NCBI GenBank assembly: GCA_964017145.1
Contig: OZ024840.1
Coordinates: 4,030,001-4,094,000 of the forward strand
Direction of reading: 5' to 3'
From: Agrocybe praecox
Taxonomy: Eukaryota > Basidiomycota > Agaricomycetes > Agaricales > Agrocybaceae
Length of the DNA: 64,000 nucleotides
Positions 43,903-56,322 of the stretch are shown piece after piece (positions within the stretch are counted from its first letter, which is position 1; each line of letters starts with the position of its first letter). Under the pieces are notes generated by a model. That model saw only the letters and a program-made list of their open reading frames with translations. It searched no databases and had not been told where the DNA came from. Position numbers and translations under genes: made by a program.

Positions 43903-44294
43903 ATGTCTTCAGTAGAAAGGTGACTTCTAAACCAAACTTCAGTCATCTGTTGAACTAACGCTCTCGCAGAACCGAAAACAAAAACAGGTTCGACGCTGGA
44001 CCTCCTAATGCGCACATAGGCTCTGACCCAAAGTAAGTCAAACATATGTACTCTTCTATGTCTCTGCGCTAAAATGAACAAATTAATAGGGACGAGCGTA
44101 GCCTGTCCAACCGCCGAGCAGCAGAGGAGAAACTTGAACGAGACGAAATGAACCAAGAAAACAGGAGGACGGACCCTTTAGCTCCTGCCAGAGAACACGG
44201 AAACGAGCCATCTCAGGGAGCTAAAAAGGATGCGGAAATTCTTCGCGATGAAGAGGAGTATCTCAGACAAAAGGACGCGAAGAAAAACTCATAA
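43903..44294 (+). CDS. Small hydrophilic conserved fungal protein
   Basis: Exons 43903-43919, 43970-44032 and 44090-44294 join to about 94 residues. Starts MSSVER, continues TENKNRFDAGPPNAHIGSDP, then an acidic/basic helical region and the block PLAPAREHGNEPSQGAKKDA and EILRDEEEYLRQKD, ending AKKNS. The HGNEPS-GAK-D-EI--EEE pattern is common in short, highly charged, probably disordered fungal proteins of unknown function, often stress-induced. No signal peptide or membrane segment; likely cytosolic or nuclear. Convergent with the beta/gamma-crystallin-like pseudogene, only 67 bases apart. Confidence 0.78.
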
Positions 44295-44361
44295 GTCTGG
44301 ATGTTTCAACGAGTAGATCACGTAGTATTTCTAACCCTTCAATATACATCTTCTCTCCATA

Positions 44362-44808
44362 TCAAGTGCAGTGGAAAGAAGAAACTTGATTGTCGAGTTT
44401 GTCGAAATTTAGTATGACCTTATCAGCAAGTGTAGTCGAATCTCCCTTGCAACCAGTTTCTCTGCGTCGTCATTTGGTATTAAATAATTGCGTTGATGTA
44501 CGGTTGACAAACAGAAGAAAACGCACTTGTACAAAATACAATGGTGAGGCGCCAAACTCGGATTGACACCGAACGTCGACTTCAGCTTAGGGAATACGTC
44601 GTGGCATTGCTTTTTTCTGGAAGTCGTAATTCATGTCGATGCACTGCCCACCCAGGTTGGGCTCTGGGCAGAACTTTATGATGGAGGCGGACTAAGTTAT
44701 TGATTAGAATATAAAAGGGTGAGCCATGCTATCCCGGTGCTAGCATACACGTACAGTAATGCTTAGGACTGAAGCGGCAAAGCAGGAGATTGATATGGAA
44801 AACTTCAT
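44362..44808 (-). pseudogene. Beta/gamma-crystallin-like secreted protein, frameshifted copy
   Basis: Signal-peptide exon 44755-44808 (MKFSISISCFAASVLSIT), then an exon ending at 44691 with FCPEPNLGGQCIDMNYDF. The frame breaks at a run of six A (minus strand, about 44611-44616). One base beyond, the relative's pattern resumes in another frame (Cys, then a His-His-Cys block before the next intron), and a last exon ending at 44362 has the expected two-cysteine ending with FHCT. As read, translation stops at 44587 after about 52 residues. All three exons and splice sites are otherwise in place, so this is either a very young pseudogene or a homopolymer sequencing error. Confidence 0.75.
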
Positions 44809-45442
44809 TGTCAGGGGTTTACAGATATGTACTTCGAAGATCACTTGCGTCCTTTTATGCAATCCCTTGTTGAATATGTACCTTCTGATAGAGTCACTAT
44901 TTCTCCTTATACCCAAAAATAGGGTAAGGCAACCTCTAGAAGGCTGCTGTAACTCTTGAAAAATATTAGCCTCGAAGAAGGAACTATGCACAGGTTGGTC
45001 CAATGCTTAATTATATCCCAAGTCTGAAATGAGCTTGAAATCAAGCCACAAGTCATATAATTGGCCGAGAAATTCTATGAATAGAAGATGCTCACCATGC
45101 GCGTCTCAGAGCTAGTACTGACTACATCGGCCAATAGACGCCGGGTGCTAAAATAGAATCACCTTCGAGCAGAATCGATCATATGAGTTATAGAGAACTT
45201 GATAAATTATTGCTACACAGAATATTTACATATTTTAGGATGTCTTGAAGTGATCAGAGCTATTAAACACGCTGTATGGTATGGCATTCCATTAGGCATA
45301 GTGTGTGAACTTAGCGCGTGGTTTTTTAATGAACACAGATTCATGAGTGTCACCGAGTCTGTGTAAGCCTCTGGGGCAAAAAAAAACGTTTCATTTACAG
45401 CTTAGTAAATTTGCAAGCTATCTGTTTACTATCATTGCTCGA
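44809..45442. other. Intergenic region
   Basis: Upstream of the frameshifted copy and downstream of copy 3 (both minus). No gene seen. Confidence 0.35.
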
Positions 45443-45884
45443 TCATCCAGTGCACTTGAAGGAGGCCACCTTTTTATTGAACTGATTGAAATCATCAACA
45501 GGTTGGAAAAAGGAGACAGCAGGACCATTGCATCCGGCCTGTCTATGGATGCATATATGGATTAAACAGCAAGCACAAATCGTTGAAATCAAGAGAACTT
45601 ACCCGTACAGATTGCATGGATGAGGTACTGCCACACCATGTATACTTCGCGTCACTTGGTCGGGGACACTCTTGCATTCACGGCGGTCGGCAACAAAGCT
45701 AACACTAGTACATGTACCGCCTTGGTTGGTCTCTGTACAGAAGTTTAAATTGCCAGCAAACTATAATTATTACTTTTTATGAGAGGGAAACTATTCATTT
45801 TTATTTGGGTGAAGCATTCGCACTTACTGCTGTGCCATAAACACAAGTCAAGAGGAAGGCAGTCGAGCCTAGATAAATCTTCAT
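45443..45884 (-). CDS. Beta/gamma-crystallin-like small secreted protein 3
   Basis: Exons 45828-45884, 45603-45760 and 45443-45542 join to 104 residues. Signal peptide MKIYLGSTAFLLTCVYGTAF. Mature pattern LNFCTETNQGGTCTSV, RRECKSVPDQVTRSIHGVAV, HPCNLYG, AGCNGPAVSF and VASFKCTG; six cysteines in the mature chain. Exon sizes (57, 158, 100) are close to those of copy 2 (51, 173, 100) and copy 1 (57, 164, 106), so the family shares ancestry. Tandem to the frameshifted copy about 640 bases downstream, in the same orientation. Confidence 0.82.
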
Positions 45885-46850
45885 GGTTGTCAATGATGTT
45901 AAAGCTACACATATACGCAGCCCTCCTCTTATACTTTCACTTGAGTCTAGTTGAACTTGGCCAATTCGCAAAGTTGACCTAAGGAAGATAACTTAGCACA
46001 ATAAGCAGAAAAAGATCGTATAATTAGTTTCTACGATTGTGTTCCTCCGCAGGTAGCCTAAGACCAGAATTGGCCATTGTGCGAGTTAAATCAACTACTT
46101 GGAGAACTTAGCTACTAGGAGAGACCATTACTTTTCTCTCCCTCAGTTTCCCACATAATTATCACGAAGGGCTACTAGTAGACCCTGACTGGTATGGCAC
46201 GGGGATTTGCACCTTCACCAGACCAGTTCTAGTGTTATTAACACATAAGTTAGTTATATGGCTTCCCCATTGGCCTGGCTCTTCCGAGATGGACTTCAAG
46301 GTTCAAACGCGCCTATCTAGGAAGGAGAAAGCCCAGAATAGGCAGTGAAAGTGACTCGGTCAATGGGCGCGTCGATTTCAAAGGCGCGCGACCCGCGAAG
46401 TGAGCTCAATTCAGAGATCGATCATCAAATTGCCACACACTCCGGAAAACTGATGGGAGGAACCTTAGAAGAAGCCTTTTTCGGGTCTGGTTAACCAATA
46501 AGTAAATACATGTTATATTCGTCGTGAGTGAGTTTTAAGTTAGAGACCAAGAACGAGCACAGTTCTACTGCGCAATACAAATACTATCATGATTAATACG
46601 TACTACATGACCCCGAGAAAAGGTACGTTTATAGAGAAGACAGAAGTACATCATAGCCGGAAAACAAGTTTCAAAAAGGCAAAGGAGTGTTCGCGTAGAG
46701 TTGGTGGTATACGTCGGAAGCCTAAGCTTCAATTGGCGGGTATTGGTTGTGAGATGAGTAAAATGAGTAATGAGTGGGTAATGGGTGAGTGAGATATTGA
46801 CGGGTTGGTTAAGAGGATGATCTAGAGAGTAACAAGCAAATAAATAAGCT
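45885..46850. other. Intergenic region
   Basis: About 1 kb between the minus-strand copy 3 and the 3' end of the CorA-like gene. A plus-strand open frame at 46589-46792 overlaps possible 3' sequence of the CorA-like gene and has no support. Nothing else seen. Confidence 0.35.
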
Positions 46851-49463
46851 TCACAAACCTCGATTATGCAAGGATGAGAAAATTACTGACGCAATGACTT
46901 TTTTGGTAGCTGTTTTCTTCTGCATGTAATCCCAGAACTTCTGGAGATCGCCCCAGAGTGCTAGTGGGACAACAAGGACCATGATGGGCAGTGCTATTTT
47001 CCAGAATCTAGTAGTAAACACCTAAGTTAGAGCAGTAACATAAAGGTATAAGATCGTTTACGAACAGTAGATCCGAATTTTGGTTGACAGACCACATCGG
47101 GGTGAAGTTCATACCCTTGTTTTGTCAAATATTAGATTCTGGAAGGAATTTCTAGCGCATATAGCAACTCACGAAATACCCGGTCAGTACGGTCAGAGGC
47201 AGGAAAATGATTGTCGCAATGGTCAAGCGACGCCTACATGGAACAATGGACGATCAGTCTTCCTAGAAGGATGGCAGAGAATGGCGTTGCTTACATTACG
47301 TCGTTCATTTCATAAGACGCAGTCTACAATGAACACCGTGTCGAAGTCAGTCAAAGCATAATTTATCTAGAGAAATGAACTGACGTTGAAAGTATAGTTG
47401 ATCAGATTCTCTGCAATACCAGCAAACATATCCAAGCTGGTGAGAATGTAGTCCATATGATCATAGACATCGGCCTGTAAATATCAATGACCAGTCGTGT
47501 TAAGTTTTGCTTCGAGAGCGTATGGTGTAAGTTGAACGCACCAGGTAGATCTTCGTCTTGTGGCTCATGAAGCCGACGACTTTAACATCAGCATTCGCCG
47601 AGTCTGAGGTATCAATCAACGCAGCACAACGATCGACGTCGTATCGACGCAGCCCATAAATCAAAGTCTTGATCGGGTCAAGAGTACGTTTACGGAGGAT
47701 GAGATCGCCCGATAGAATGTGTACTGAAATATGAGGCCTTAGTGATTACTGACGGGATGGGTTTGGTGAAACAAAACTCACAGTCTCTGACAGTAGAGAC
47801 GTCTGATTTGAGAAGAATTTGACGTTCATATTTATGAATATTGACATGATATTTGTCAATGACTTCAACGGCCTTATCGACGACTGAGAAAGAAGGTTTA
47901 ACGGTATATCCATCTTCAAGCAAAGTCCTGCTTACCCAGGTCAAGCATGGCATGGAGCAGCATGGATGGGTCTGCCGACTTGCGAAGGACAGTGTCTCGA
48001 CTCCTCAACCGAAGAGATATGGGCGCGGTTAAGTTTAGGTTGGGAGTAGGACGAATGGAAATGATGACACCTAGATACCAATCCTTTAGCAGTTACGAAA
48101 ACGAAGGGAGAAATATGCATCTACCATTTCTGAACAAAAAGAAGAACATAGGTGAGACGTTGACATTCACCCTGGACCCCTACAAGGAAGGTGGTTAAGG
48201 ATATCATTTAAGTTGTACTACTATATTATCTTCGAATATTTTAGCCGTACCTCTTTCAATGCAGCTGCAACGAGCTCGTCTTGCTGATGCTCTAGTTGCG
48301 CATTCTGCGCCTAGAGGACAGGAAAACGTTTAGAAAAAGACTGGTTTGGAAGTAAAACTCAAGAATCAAAGGACTCACAGCTTTCTCTCTTGAGACTAAC
48401 TTGGATAGCCCTGTACCAGCTGGTGAGGCCTTTCCGTTCGCGAAAGATGGCTTGACATCATCCCGGTTGGTTGGTAAGAGGGAACGTTTGGGATTGTTGC
48501 GCCGTTGAACCAACGTTGCATGTCGGTCATTGTTAATTTCGCCTTCCCCATCCAGTTTCTTTTCGTCGTCCTCTTCCTCGGGGTATGGGTTCATGGGCTC
48601 CGGTGACGAGCTACGCGGTCCATTGGTGTACGAATAGCCATCGTTGGATAATACATGACCGTCCGGGAGGAGTTCATGGCAAAGAACACGAATAAACAGA
48701 TGTTTGGTATAATAATCCGCCTTGGACCTGTTCCTCGTATGACCGTGGAAGATATCTTCCAAAGCCAAAGGATGCAATTCTGAATGAAATCGATTTGAAT
48801 ATTTTTGTATATCGGTGGCGTTATTTGAAAAGAGGACAAACCATATTTGATAGAAAGCGCCTTGATCACGTCCCAGCTCACACCTCCAATATTTATCCAT
48901 CTTACTTTGACCCAAGGATCTCTAGGAGGCGGTTCCGGTGAGTCCACGTCCATGAATTTCACGAATTCTGCATTGTTCATACGACGCGTCGTATTGCGAA
49001 TAGCAGAATAATCCATGATCTCGATTTCACAATCCTGCTGGATGTAATTGTAAATGGCATCCACCGCAGGTCGACGAGGATCGATGCCTGGCTCAGCTCC
49101 AATACCACCTATATTGCCCAGGATAGTCGTTCCGCGATGCATCGCCATCACCTTCCGAACTGCTGCCCGGAACCTGTCTATTGGGGCCAACACTGCCCAT
49201 TCTGGTGTAGGCTGCAGAAGAGGCGAATTAATAGGCTTGGATTTCTTCGACTGAAATGATTTGCGCGATTCTCTGGTCTTGACTCTCCCTATATTATCGG
49301 CATGGCTGTTTGCAGGCAGCTGGGAAGCTTGAGATTTGGGTGAAAGCTGTGGCACGTGTGTCGAGTAAGTAGCAGGTGCGGGAGAAAGCGCAAAGTTTTC
49401 CTCCTCTGGGTCTGGAGTCAGGGATCTGCCCTCTGAATCACTGAAGCTATTTTCTCGAGGCAT
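46851..49463 (-). CDS. CorA-like divalent metal (Mg2+) transporter
   Basis: About nine to ten exons. Start MPRENSFSDSEGRSL (49463). The long hydrophilic N-terminus contains AIYNYIQQDCEIEIMDYSAI and VRWINIGGVSWDVIKALSIK; after an intron comes LHPLALEDIFHGHTRNRSKA, typical of CorA soluble funnels. A loop rich in acidic and asparagine residues (EEEDDEKK) follows. The membrane part has DYILTSLDMFAGIAENLINY and RRLTIATIIFLPLTVLTGYF (helix 1), immediately the GMN selectivity motif (GMNFTPMW), and helix 2 at FWKIALPIMVLVVPLALWG. Ends QKKTATKKVIA plus a short tail; the exact stop (46851) is less sure because a further intron is possible. Fungal CorA relatives of this size act at the plasma membrane or vacuole. 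Confidence 0.85.
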
Positions 49464-50099
49464 GAGGGTATCTAAAGGAAAAGGTATAAAGGATGATGAA
49501 GGGGGATGAAGAGGAAGAGCTGTACGCAGATGCTCCTGAAACGCGATATGTGCGTTCCCCGTGTCACCACCTTACTTCCCACCATGTTCCAAATGACCTT
49601 TGTTTTCGAGACCCGAAATCGTACTGCAACCGTTGCTCTGCATCATGATATTACGCTATTTCCAGGCTGATATTTTTACCTCATGAATCAATCTATTTAG
49701 ATCACCGGCCAAACGAGGCCTCAGGCCACAGGTCAAACCACATGAAAACGTTTGTCTATAGCAACTGTTTAATTTTCATTTCTTTGTCCAAATGAATGTG
49801 AGCGCCGGCGAAATAAGGCCCTACATATATGATTCACGAAATTCCAACGAAAGAGGAGGTGGTAGAAACTATTAAAAAATGAAAAGTCTAAATTTACGAT
49901 AGCAACAAATACGCGGGGACGGACAGCTTTCTTGATGATATTGACCATAATTGACGGCAGAGAAAAAAGGACAGCGAGAAAATAAAAAAAGAAGTAAAGA
50001 GCGTGGAGGCCATTAAAAGATGGGCAACATATGCGATAGAAAAGCGACGAGGATGCAGGCATAGGATAATGTATGTTGGTATCATTTATTTTCGGTACG
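49464..50099. other. Intergenic region
   Basis: 5' flank of the CorA-like gene and 3' flank of the AGC kinase gene, both on the minus strand. AT-rich; no gene. Confidence 0.4.
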
Positions 50100-53000
50100 T
50101 CAATTCGTCGATTGACGGGGTGAACTTGATGAAGAAAAGATTGAAAACACTTTTTCAGCGTTGTTTTTGTATTTCTTCAGCTTCTTCGTCTTGTACTTGG
50201 GATCTGCGCCATTCGATTGTGGAGACCCTCGGATAGCATCAGCTGCATCAACGAAGACCGCTGATTGTGCATAGGACTGGTCAGACGAGTGGCTTTGAGC
50301 GCCCACGGATATGGCCGATTCTTTCGATTTCAGAGAATGCGGCGTTCCCAGGTTCAAGTTGCTTCCAAGTGAGTGAGAAGGAGAGAGGAGACCAATAGAT
50401 GCAGATGAAATTGTGTTGGATGCTGAAGCAGATTGTGAAACTGATCTCGCTGATTTGCTGAATGATGATGGTGGGGGTGATTTTGGACGCAAGAACTGCC
50501 GTGGGGTTTTACGAAGATTGAAACCTGTATTCCTCCCACGTTTCTGAACGGGTGACGGTGAATCCGCACCTGACAGAGCAGTGGCTGTTGAAGCACCTGA
50601 TACTGAGCGCTGACCATTCCTTGATGAGCCTGGTGTTGACGCTTTTCTGAATACCGCAAGACGATAACGGTCGACGACACCACGAGCAAATAGGCTGGTG
50701 CCCTTTGCACCATTTCTGTCTTCGCCATCAGCTGCTTCGATGAAGTCCCAGTCGTCGTCTTCTTCGCGCTCTGCTTCCGTAACTTCAGTGTCCTCATCAA
50801 CAGCATCTGATAAGTAACGGTCCAAGGCGGGTACTCCAGACTTTTCGCGCCGCGAACGAACACCCCGGAGATTGGCGACCTGTCGATTCGGTGCAACTTT
50901 CATAGGTGGGGTCGTCCTTCCACTCACTTCTTTACTTGACACAGCAGGCTCAACTGGAATTGGAGCTGCCGACGAGACATCTTTACTTGTCCGCCTCGTA
51001 GGAGCATCGTCCTCTTGGATTGAAGGCCCCTCTGCCTGAGTTGAAACTGGGGCTTCATCAACTGGAGGAACTTCGGCAGGTTCGGCAGGTTCGGCTTCAG
51101 CAACGGGAGGTAAAGCGGTGGGTCGTGCTTCAGGAGTCTTGGGTTCGAGAGCATCTTCCTGTGAGACATCATCTGACACCAGGGATGTTGCAGAAGCCTC
51201 AGCGGTCGGCTGTTCAACTCCTCCATGGACTGACACATTATCCTCATCTTCCATGCTTTCGTCTGAGCTTTCGTCTGAATTTTCATCATCATCATCGAGG
51301 ACCATTGAGTGCCTGGCCTTGAAGGAATACCCATCAAAGACGTCGACATCAGTATCCATAGCCTGCTGTCCTTGTTGTGGACGAATGGAAGAGCTGCGAG
51401 ACTGCGACGGAGTCGTATTCATCTCTTCGCCATCGGTACGATCAGTGTCTGTCCCTGGTTCCTGATCAGTGTCTGTCGCCTCGTTTTCTTCGTTGAAGTC
51501 ATCTAGCACAGGCTCCATATCCAAGAAAGTATCGTCGAAGTTCTGGGTATCGCTTGCATTCGAAGGGTCGATAGGAGGGATATACGGGGCTGGAAATAGA
51601 TTAATTTCGTTTAATAAAAATAGTCAAACAAGGAGACCCACGTATATAGCGCTTATAGTATACATGAGACCAATCACTAAAGATAAATAAAAAGTTAAAT
51701 CATTTTCGAACTAACGGTCATACAAAAAAACTTACATCATTGAAAAGTATGGATGCTTTTTGATTCTAGGTTCGCATATCCGTAGTGAAGGCACCCTTTG
51801 GAGGAGCTGATAGGAATAACAGTCAGATACCAAGAGACTATAACAACATCAAGTAAACGTACTCCTCGGATCAAACTCTTGGTATCCTGGTCAATAGCTC
51901 TATCGTCTGGGAACTGCAGTTCGTCTTGCAGCACACGAACATACATATCTGAATGATTATTCGCCCAGAAAGGAGTCTGCACGGAATTTTTTTGAGTTCA
52001 GCCATAAAGATTCCAAAGAGAAAAAACTCACAATCCCAGTCAACATTTCATACAACATGGTACCGAAACTCCACCAATCAACCTCATAGCTATACGGTAA
52101 CCCTTGAATAACCTCCGGGGCGAGATACTCAGCCGTACCACAGAACGTCGACGTCGAGTCCGTGTGTCCAATTGGCTGGCCGGGCCACCCAAGAGCAAGC
52201 TCGCCATTCCTGTCCGTTTTCATCCACGGTGGTGTAGCGGGCTGGGGTGTGCCCGGTACAGATGAGTAAAACTCTCCTCCGCGCGAGTGGGATGGTGAAG
52301 AGTCGCTGCGCCGCGAAAACTCCTTGGAAAGACCGAAGTCGGTCAGTACGATGTGTCCGTCGGCACCAATTAGAATGTTCTCGGGCTTGAGGTCACGGTA
52401 GATGACGCCTGCGGCGTGTAGTCCTTCTACGCCCTCGACGATCTCAGCTGCATAAAAACGGGCACGGTCTCGTCCCAGTCGTCCCCAGCGAGCGAGTTGA
52501 GTGGCAAGATCACCGCCAGGATGGAAATCCTGATGATACAATGTAAATCAGCGGCAAGGTTTTTGTGAAATGCATCGAACGTACCATGACCAAAAACAAA
52601 TTCTCTTTATCATGGAAACTCCACCACAATTTAACGACGAAAGGATCCCTGCTCTCCGCCGCCATCCTTTTGAGGACTGCCTGCTCAGTGAGTGTGTGCT
52701 GCAGCTCCTGGTGAGCCAATACATGCCTCTTCGTGATAGCCTTCAACGCGAAGAGGTCTTGAGTGGTCTTGTGCCTCACCAGTAAAACTTTACCCGCACA
52801 ACCCTTGCCAAGGACCCGCATCATCTCGAAATCATCGATAACCACCTTACGCTGTGACTTCCTGGGTTCCTTCTCCTTCGACGTACCAGAGGTCGAAGTC
52901 GACCGCTTTTTGGGGCGTCGCCTACTGCTTTTACCATTAAGCGCGGAAGAAGAAGATTCATCGCCCGTCTGGGAATCGGCACCGCTCTGACTGGGAACCG

Positions 53001-54396
53001 AGGTAGTAAACGCTCGAGAAATACGGTGGGACTTGTCGGGATCGGCAGACTGTGATCGATGTACGCGGTTGGCCATGGGCGCTTCAGTCGCTATTGGAGT
53101 TATTGGGACAGGCTCTGAGGTTTCGACTATACCCTCAACAATAGTGGCTGATTCAACAGCGTCGATCGATGATGGTCCGGGCACCTCGTCAAGAACTTGT
53201 TCCGATTGAGTGGCCATTGTGTCAGTGGCGTTGTTGGATTCCGAAGGTTGTTCTTCTTTATTAACCTCTGTTTCTTCTTCTTGGATATCGGACCTCGACC
53301 CAGAAGCTTCGGCAATGACAACATCGGCGTGCTCTTCTTCAGCATGACTCTCTAATTGACCTGATGGTGGCTGTTGAACAACCTCTTCGGGCATTACATT
53401 GCTCTTCGTTTCATTCTCCGTTTCATTCTGGGTGACGGCAGTGCTGACACCAGTAGCACCCGCCTTATTATTCTCCTTCTCTTTCGAGGGCATGCCCGTA
53501 TGTGCCGCGAGATCCGAGCGAACACGCTTGATGGCCCTTTCTACGCGCACACTCTCCAAGTCATCTGTTCGAACACGGACGAAACGCTTCCAGAGACGGT
53601 CCATCCGCAGTGCAGGAATGTTGGATACAGTAGTGAGATATGCAGCGATAGCAGTAGATGATGGCGTTGCATTTGACGTAACGCTTGAATTTAAATTGTT
53701 AACGTCGGAAGTGCCATCACCTGCACTATTGGGAGAGTCCTCATTGAAAGATTGAAATGGGTCGTTTCCCTCCTTGGCGGGTGTAACAAGAGGCGTTGGC
53801 TGGGTCGAATTTATCAGGCTGGCGTTTTGATTACGTCTATATGACTTTGAGGAAGTAGGCGATGCGAGGCGAGAGAGCGTGTTAAGGAATGTGGACTTGC
53901 GCTTAGGCGGGGGCGGTAATGTGTCAGGGTTGATGGGGAGCACGGGAATCTTGATGTTGGGATGGGATTGGCGAAGCTTGAGGTCAAGCTCGAGAAGCTC
54001 CATCGCGGCGCGAGTCAAGGTCAGGTTGTGGGTCGGTGCTGTTGGTGCATGTCATTATAGATCAGTATTGGTCTTCCCAGATTAGAACGGAATCTATCGC
54101 AAACTCGAGCACATATGCACGATGACGATGATAATGATATGTTACATCACGAGTTGATCACGCGAGGATTGGTAAGGAACAAATGATAAATTCCAAAAGA
54201 ACGGAAAATGAAGGCTTGAAGGAGAAGTGATAGTGATAACGATGGAAAAAAGCCACTCACTCTTGATGTAAAGACTATACGAAAGGGAATCATAGGGATT
54301 TTCGGCAACACTGACGCTCCAAGGACCATCTTGGGTATCCATCCGGACTGGTCCCCGTCTAGAGGATGAAGGCAGATTGGTGTCAAGGGCTTTCAT
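50100..54396 (-). CDS. Large AGC-family Ser/Thr kinase with PX-like N-terminus
   Basis: Exons 54261-54396, 52585-54038, 52032-52529, 51863-51976, 51736-51806, 51642-51676 and 50100-51589 join to 1265 residues. Start chosen at MKALDTNL (54396), as the frame further upstream has no ATG. The N-terminus (about residues 20-180) looks PX-like: YSLYIKTPTHNLTLTRAAME, LKLRQSHPNIKIPVLP, then after a low-complexity insert RMDRLWKRFVRVRTDDLESV. Kinase domain: FEMMRVLGKGCAGKVLLVRH, FALKAITK, YRDLKPENILIG, LTDFGLS, T-loop STFCGTAEYLAPEV. Between DFG and the T-loop is an insert of about 55 residues. AGC tail: DWSHVYYKRYIPPYIP and TQNFDDTFLDMEP. A tail of about 450 mostly disordered residues contains DDDWDFIEAAD. 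A PDK1-type activation site is present. Probable signalling kinase at membranes. Confidence 0.85.
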
Positions 54397-56322
54397 GTCG
54401 TTGTCAAGAATAGAGGGTGGTGGTCTGTGGTGCGTGGTTCGATTGTGTGTGAAAGTAGGGGGCAAAGAAGACAATTAACTGGAAATGGTGAATCTCCTGG
54501 GTCTACCGTTTATGCGTCGAAAGTATTGTAAATTCGGGTGGTATCGACGAGTTCCCTGCTTAGGTATTGTGACCAAGTGTCAAGGATTCCGGGTTCGTTC
54601 CTTGCGTATTCTTCGAGCGTATTTCCCTTGGAATATCTTAAACCCCGACCAAAATCCTATGACTTCTCTCCGTTTTCAGACCTTGGATTGAAAGAGTATG
54701 AATGGTTGGACAGGAGTGGTAGTGAGCTGAAAATGAGCGCGTTGCCGTATGATTTTCTTTGAGCCTTTGGGTCTTCAGGATGATGCTCTGTGGTCTCAAA
54801 TGTTGCTTCGAGTGAGCGATATCAACAAAGAACGGCCGATAGTCGAGTTTTCGCAGAAAAAAAGCAACAAGTTAGGATGTGTTGGACTTGGTGCAGGCCA
54901 CGAGTTTCCGTAGTCAGGGTTCTGCCTCGAGGCTTGATTTGTGGGTGGTTGCCTCGAGGACAACTCGCTGGCGTGTGTATGTCGAATACGATAGCCCTCT
55001 GAGGCTGTGGTGGTGTTAAAAGAGTGTAAATGAAAGCGATAACGAGATTACTTATAGAGGTTTGTCAAGGAGAGAGATGTGTGAAATGCCAAAATCCGAA
55101 ATCTCCTTTCAGTCACTCGTGGTAGCGATCACGCACGCCTCTTTCTTTTTCTTCTTTTTTTTCTTCGTCCCTGTCTTTCCTCGACAAACATACAATGCTG
55201 CTTGGCTCAACAAGTGTACCCGTGCATGGGGCGTCTGGTAATGCTTTTTCCAATTACCAAAACTCCAACTATCATAGCCCAGAGACATCCATGGCCTAAT
55301 TGCTCTGTCAAAAGTACTACTAGTGGGCAAGCAGGTGGCTGAGATGGCAGCTTCGGCTGTTGGAGCATTCTATGAATGAAACTCATCACTTTGTAATGCC
55401 AAACTTTGCACTGCGACTTCCGACCACATCGACTCTCGCTTTAGGAACCATCTATTCGTTGGGGACATGACCGTACTGCGGTCCAAAGCACAGACCTATC
55501 TCGTCCGTTTTCTCCCTCGCATACGGCCCATTTCGGTGTCACCCATCGCAAGGTTTATTTGGGGCTGCCGTATCATCATCCATGTTGAAGGTTCCGCCGG
55601 GCAAGCTCAAAACTTTGATTGTGGCATTTGGACGGTTCGAACTCGGGCGTACCTCATTTCCGCCCCGGGACGGTCACTTGCGGTCCTGTGGGAGGAGCTG
55701 TGTGTCCCGGAGGAGGATATTATAGGAAAGGTCTTCCTGAGAACAAATCAGGAATCAGAATACTCTGCGATGCAGTTCAAAATGGCGCCGACGATTCTCA
55801 CATCGAAATAGAACAGAAGTTATCTTTGGGAGACCTGCAAGCTCAAACATCAGAAATGGCTGGAACATTGCTAGAAGACGAAGACATTTCGTGAATGTGA
55901 AAGTTTATCAAGAAGCATCATTCCAAATGATTGACAACACCAACATTCAAAAAGCGAATCCTTCCTGCCAGCGTCAGTATACGGTTTCCCCCTGAAGAAA
56001 TACTATGCACCGTTTAAGTTTACTTTGGAGTTCAATGGCATGGTTTGAACCCTCAACTTTCACACAGAAAATGGTGACACAATGAACTAATCTCTGCGCA
56101 ATCCAATGTTGTTGTCGACTTCAATTAGGTACGTGTCGCGTCACAGACACGCAAATGCAAACAACGCGACACGCTTCACGTGACGAGTAACGCGCCGCGT
56201 GGTTAAATTTCGTTTGGGAGTTTGATGAGCCAATGGGTTGTTGGCAACTTACATAAATACCAAACACGCCGTCGCGTCCCCCTTTTCTACTTTCCCTTCG
56301 CCCTCCCGCTACAACTATTGCT
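54397..56322. other. Long divergent intergenic region
   Basis: About 1.9 kb between the AGC kinase and homeodomain genes. Overlapping open frames at 55467-55894 (plus) are GC-richer and read partly protein-like in two frames, but I cannot join them into a gene; possibly a decayed gene. The region near 56120-56260 is rich in short CG-containing palindromes (CACGTGA, GCGACACGC) that may be promoter sites of the homeodomain gene. Confidence 0.4.

Noticed and set aside
46589..46792. Plus-strand ORF of 67 residues next to the CorA-like gene
   Set aside because: Lysine/serine-rich translation of likely 3' flanking DNA of the minus-strand gene; no family features.
50354..51465. Several long ORFs overlapping the AGC kinase tail in other frames
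   Set aside because: Shadows of the GC-balanced, low-complexity tail; the frame continuous with the kinase domain through phase-consistent introns is the real one.
54397..54474. N-terminal extension of the AGC kinase beginning at 54474
   Set aside because: The open frame there has TTG and not ATG at its first codon; the first ATG in frame is at 54396.
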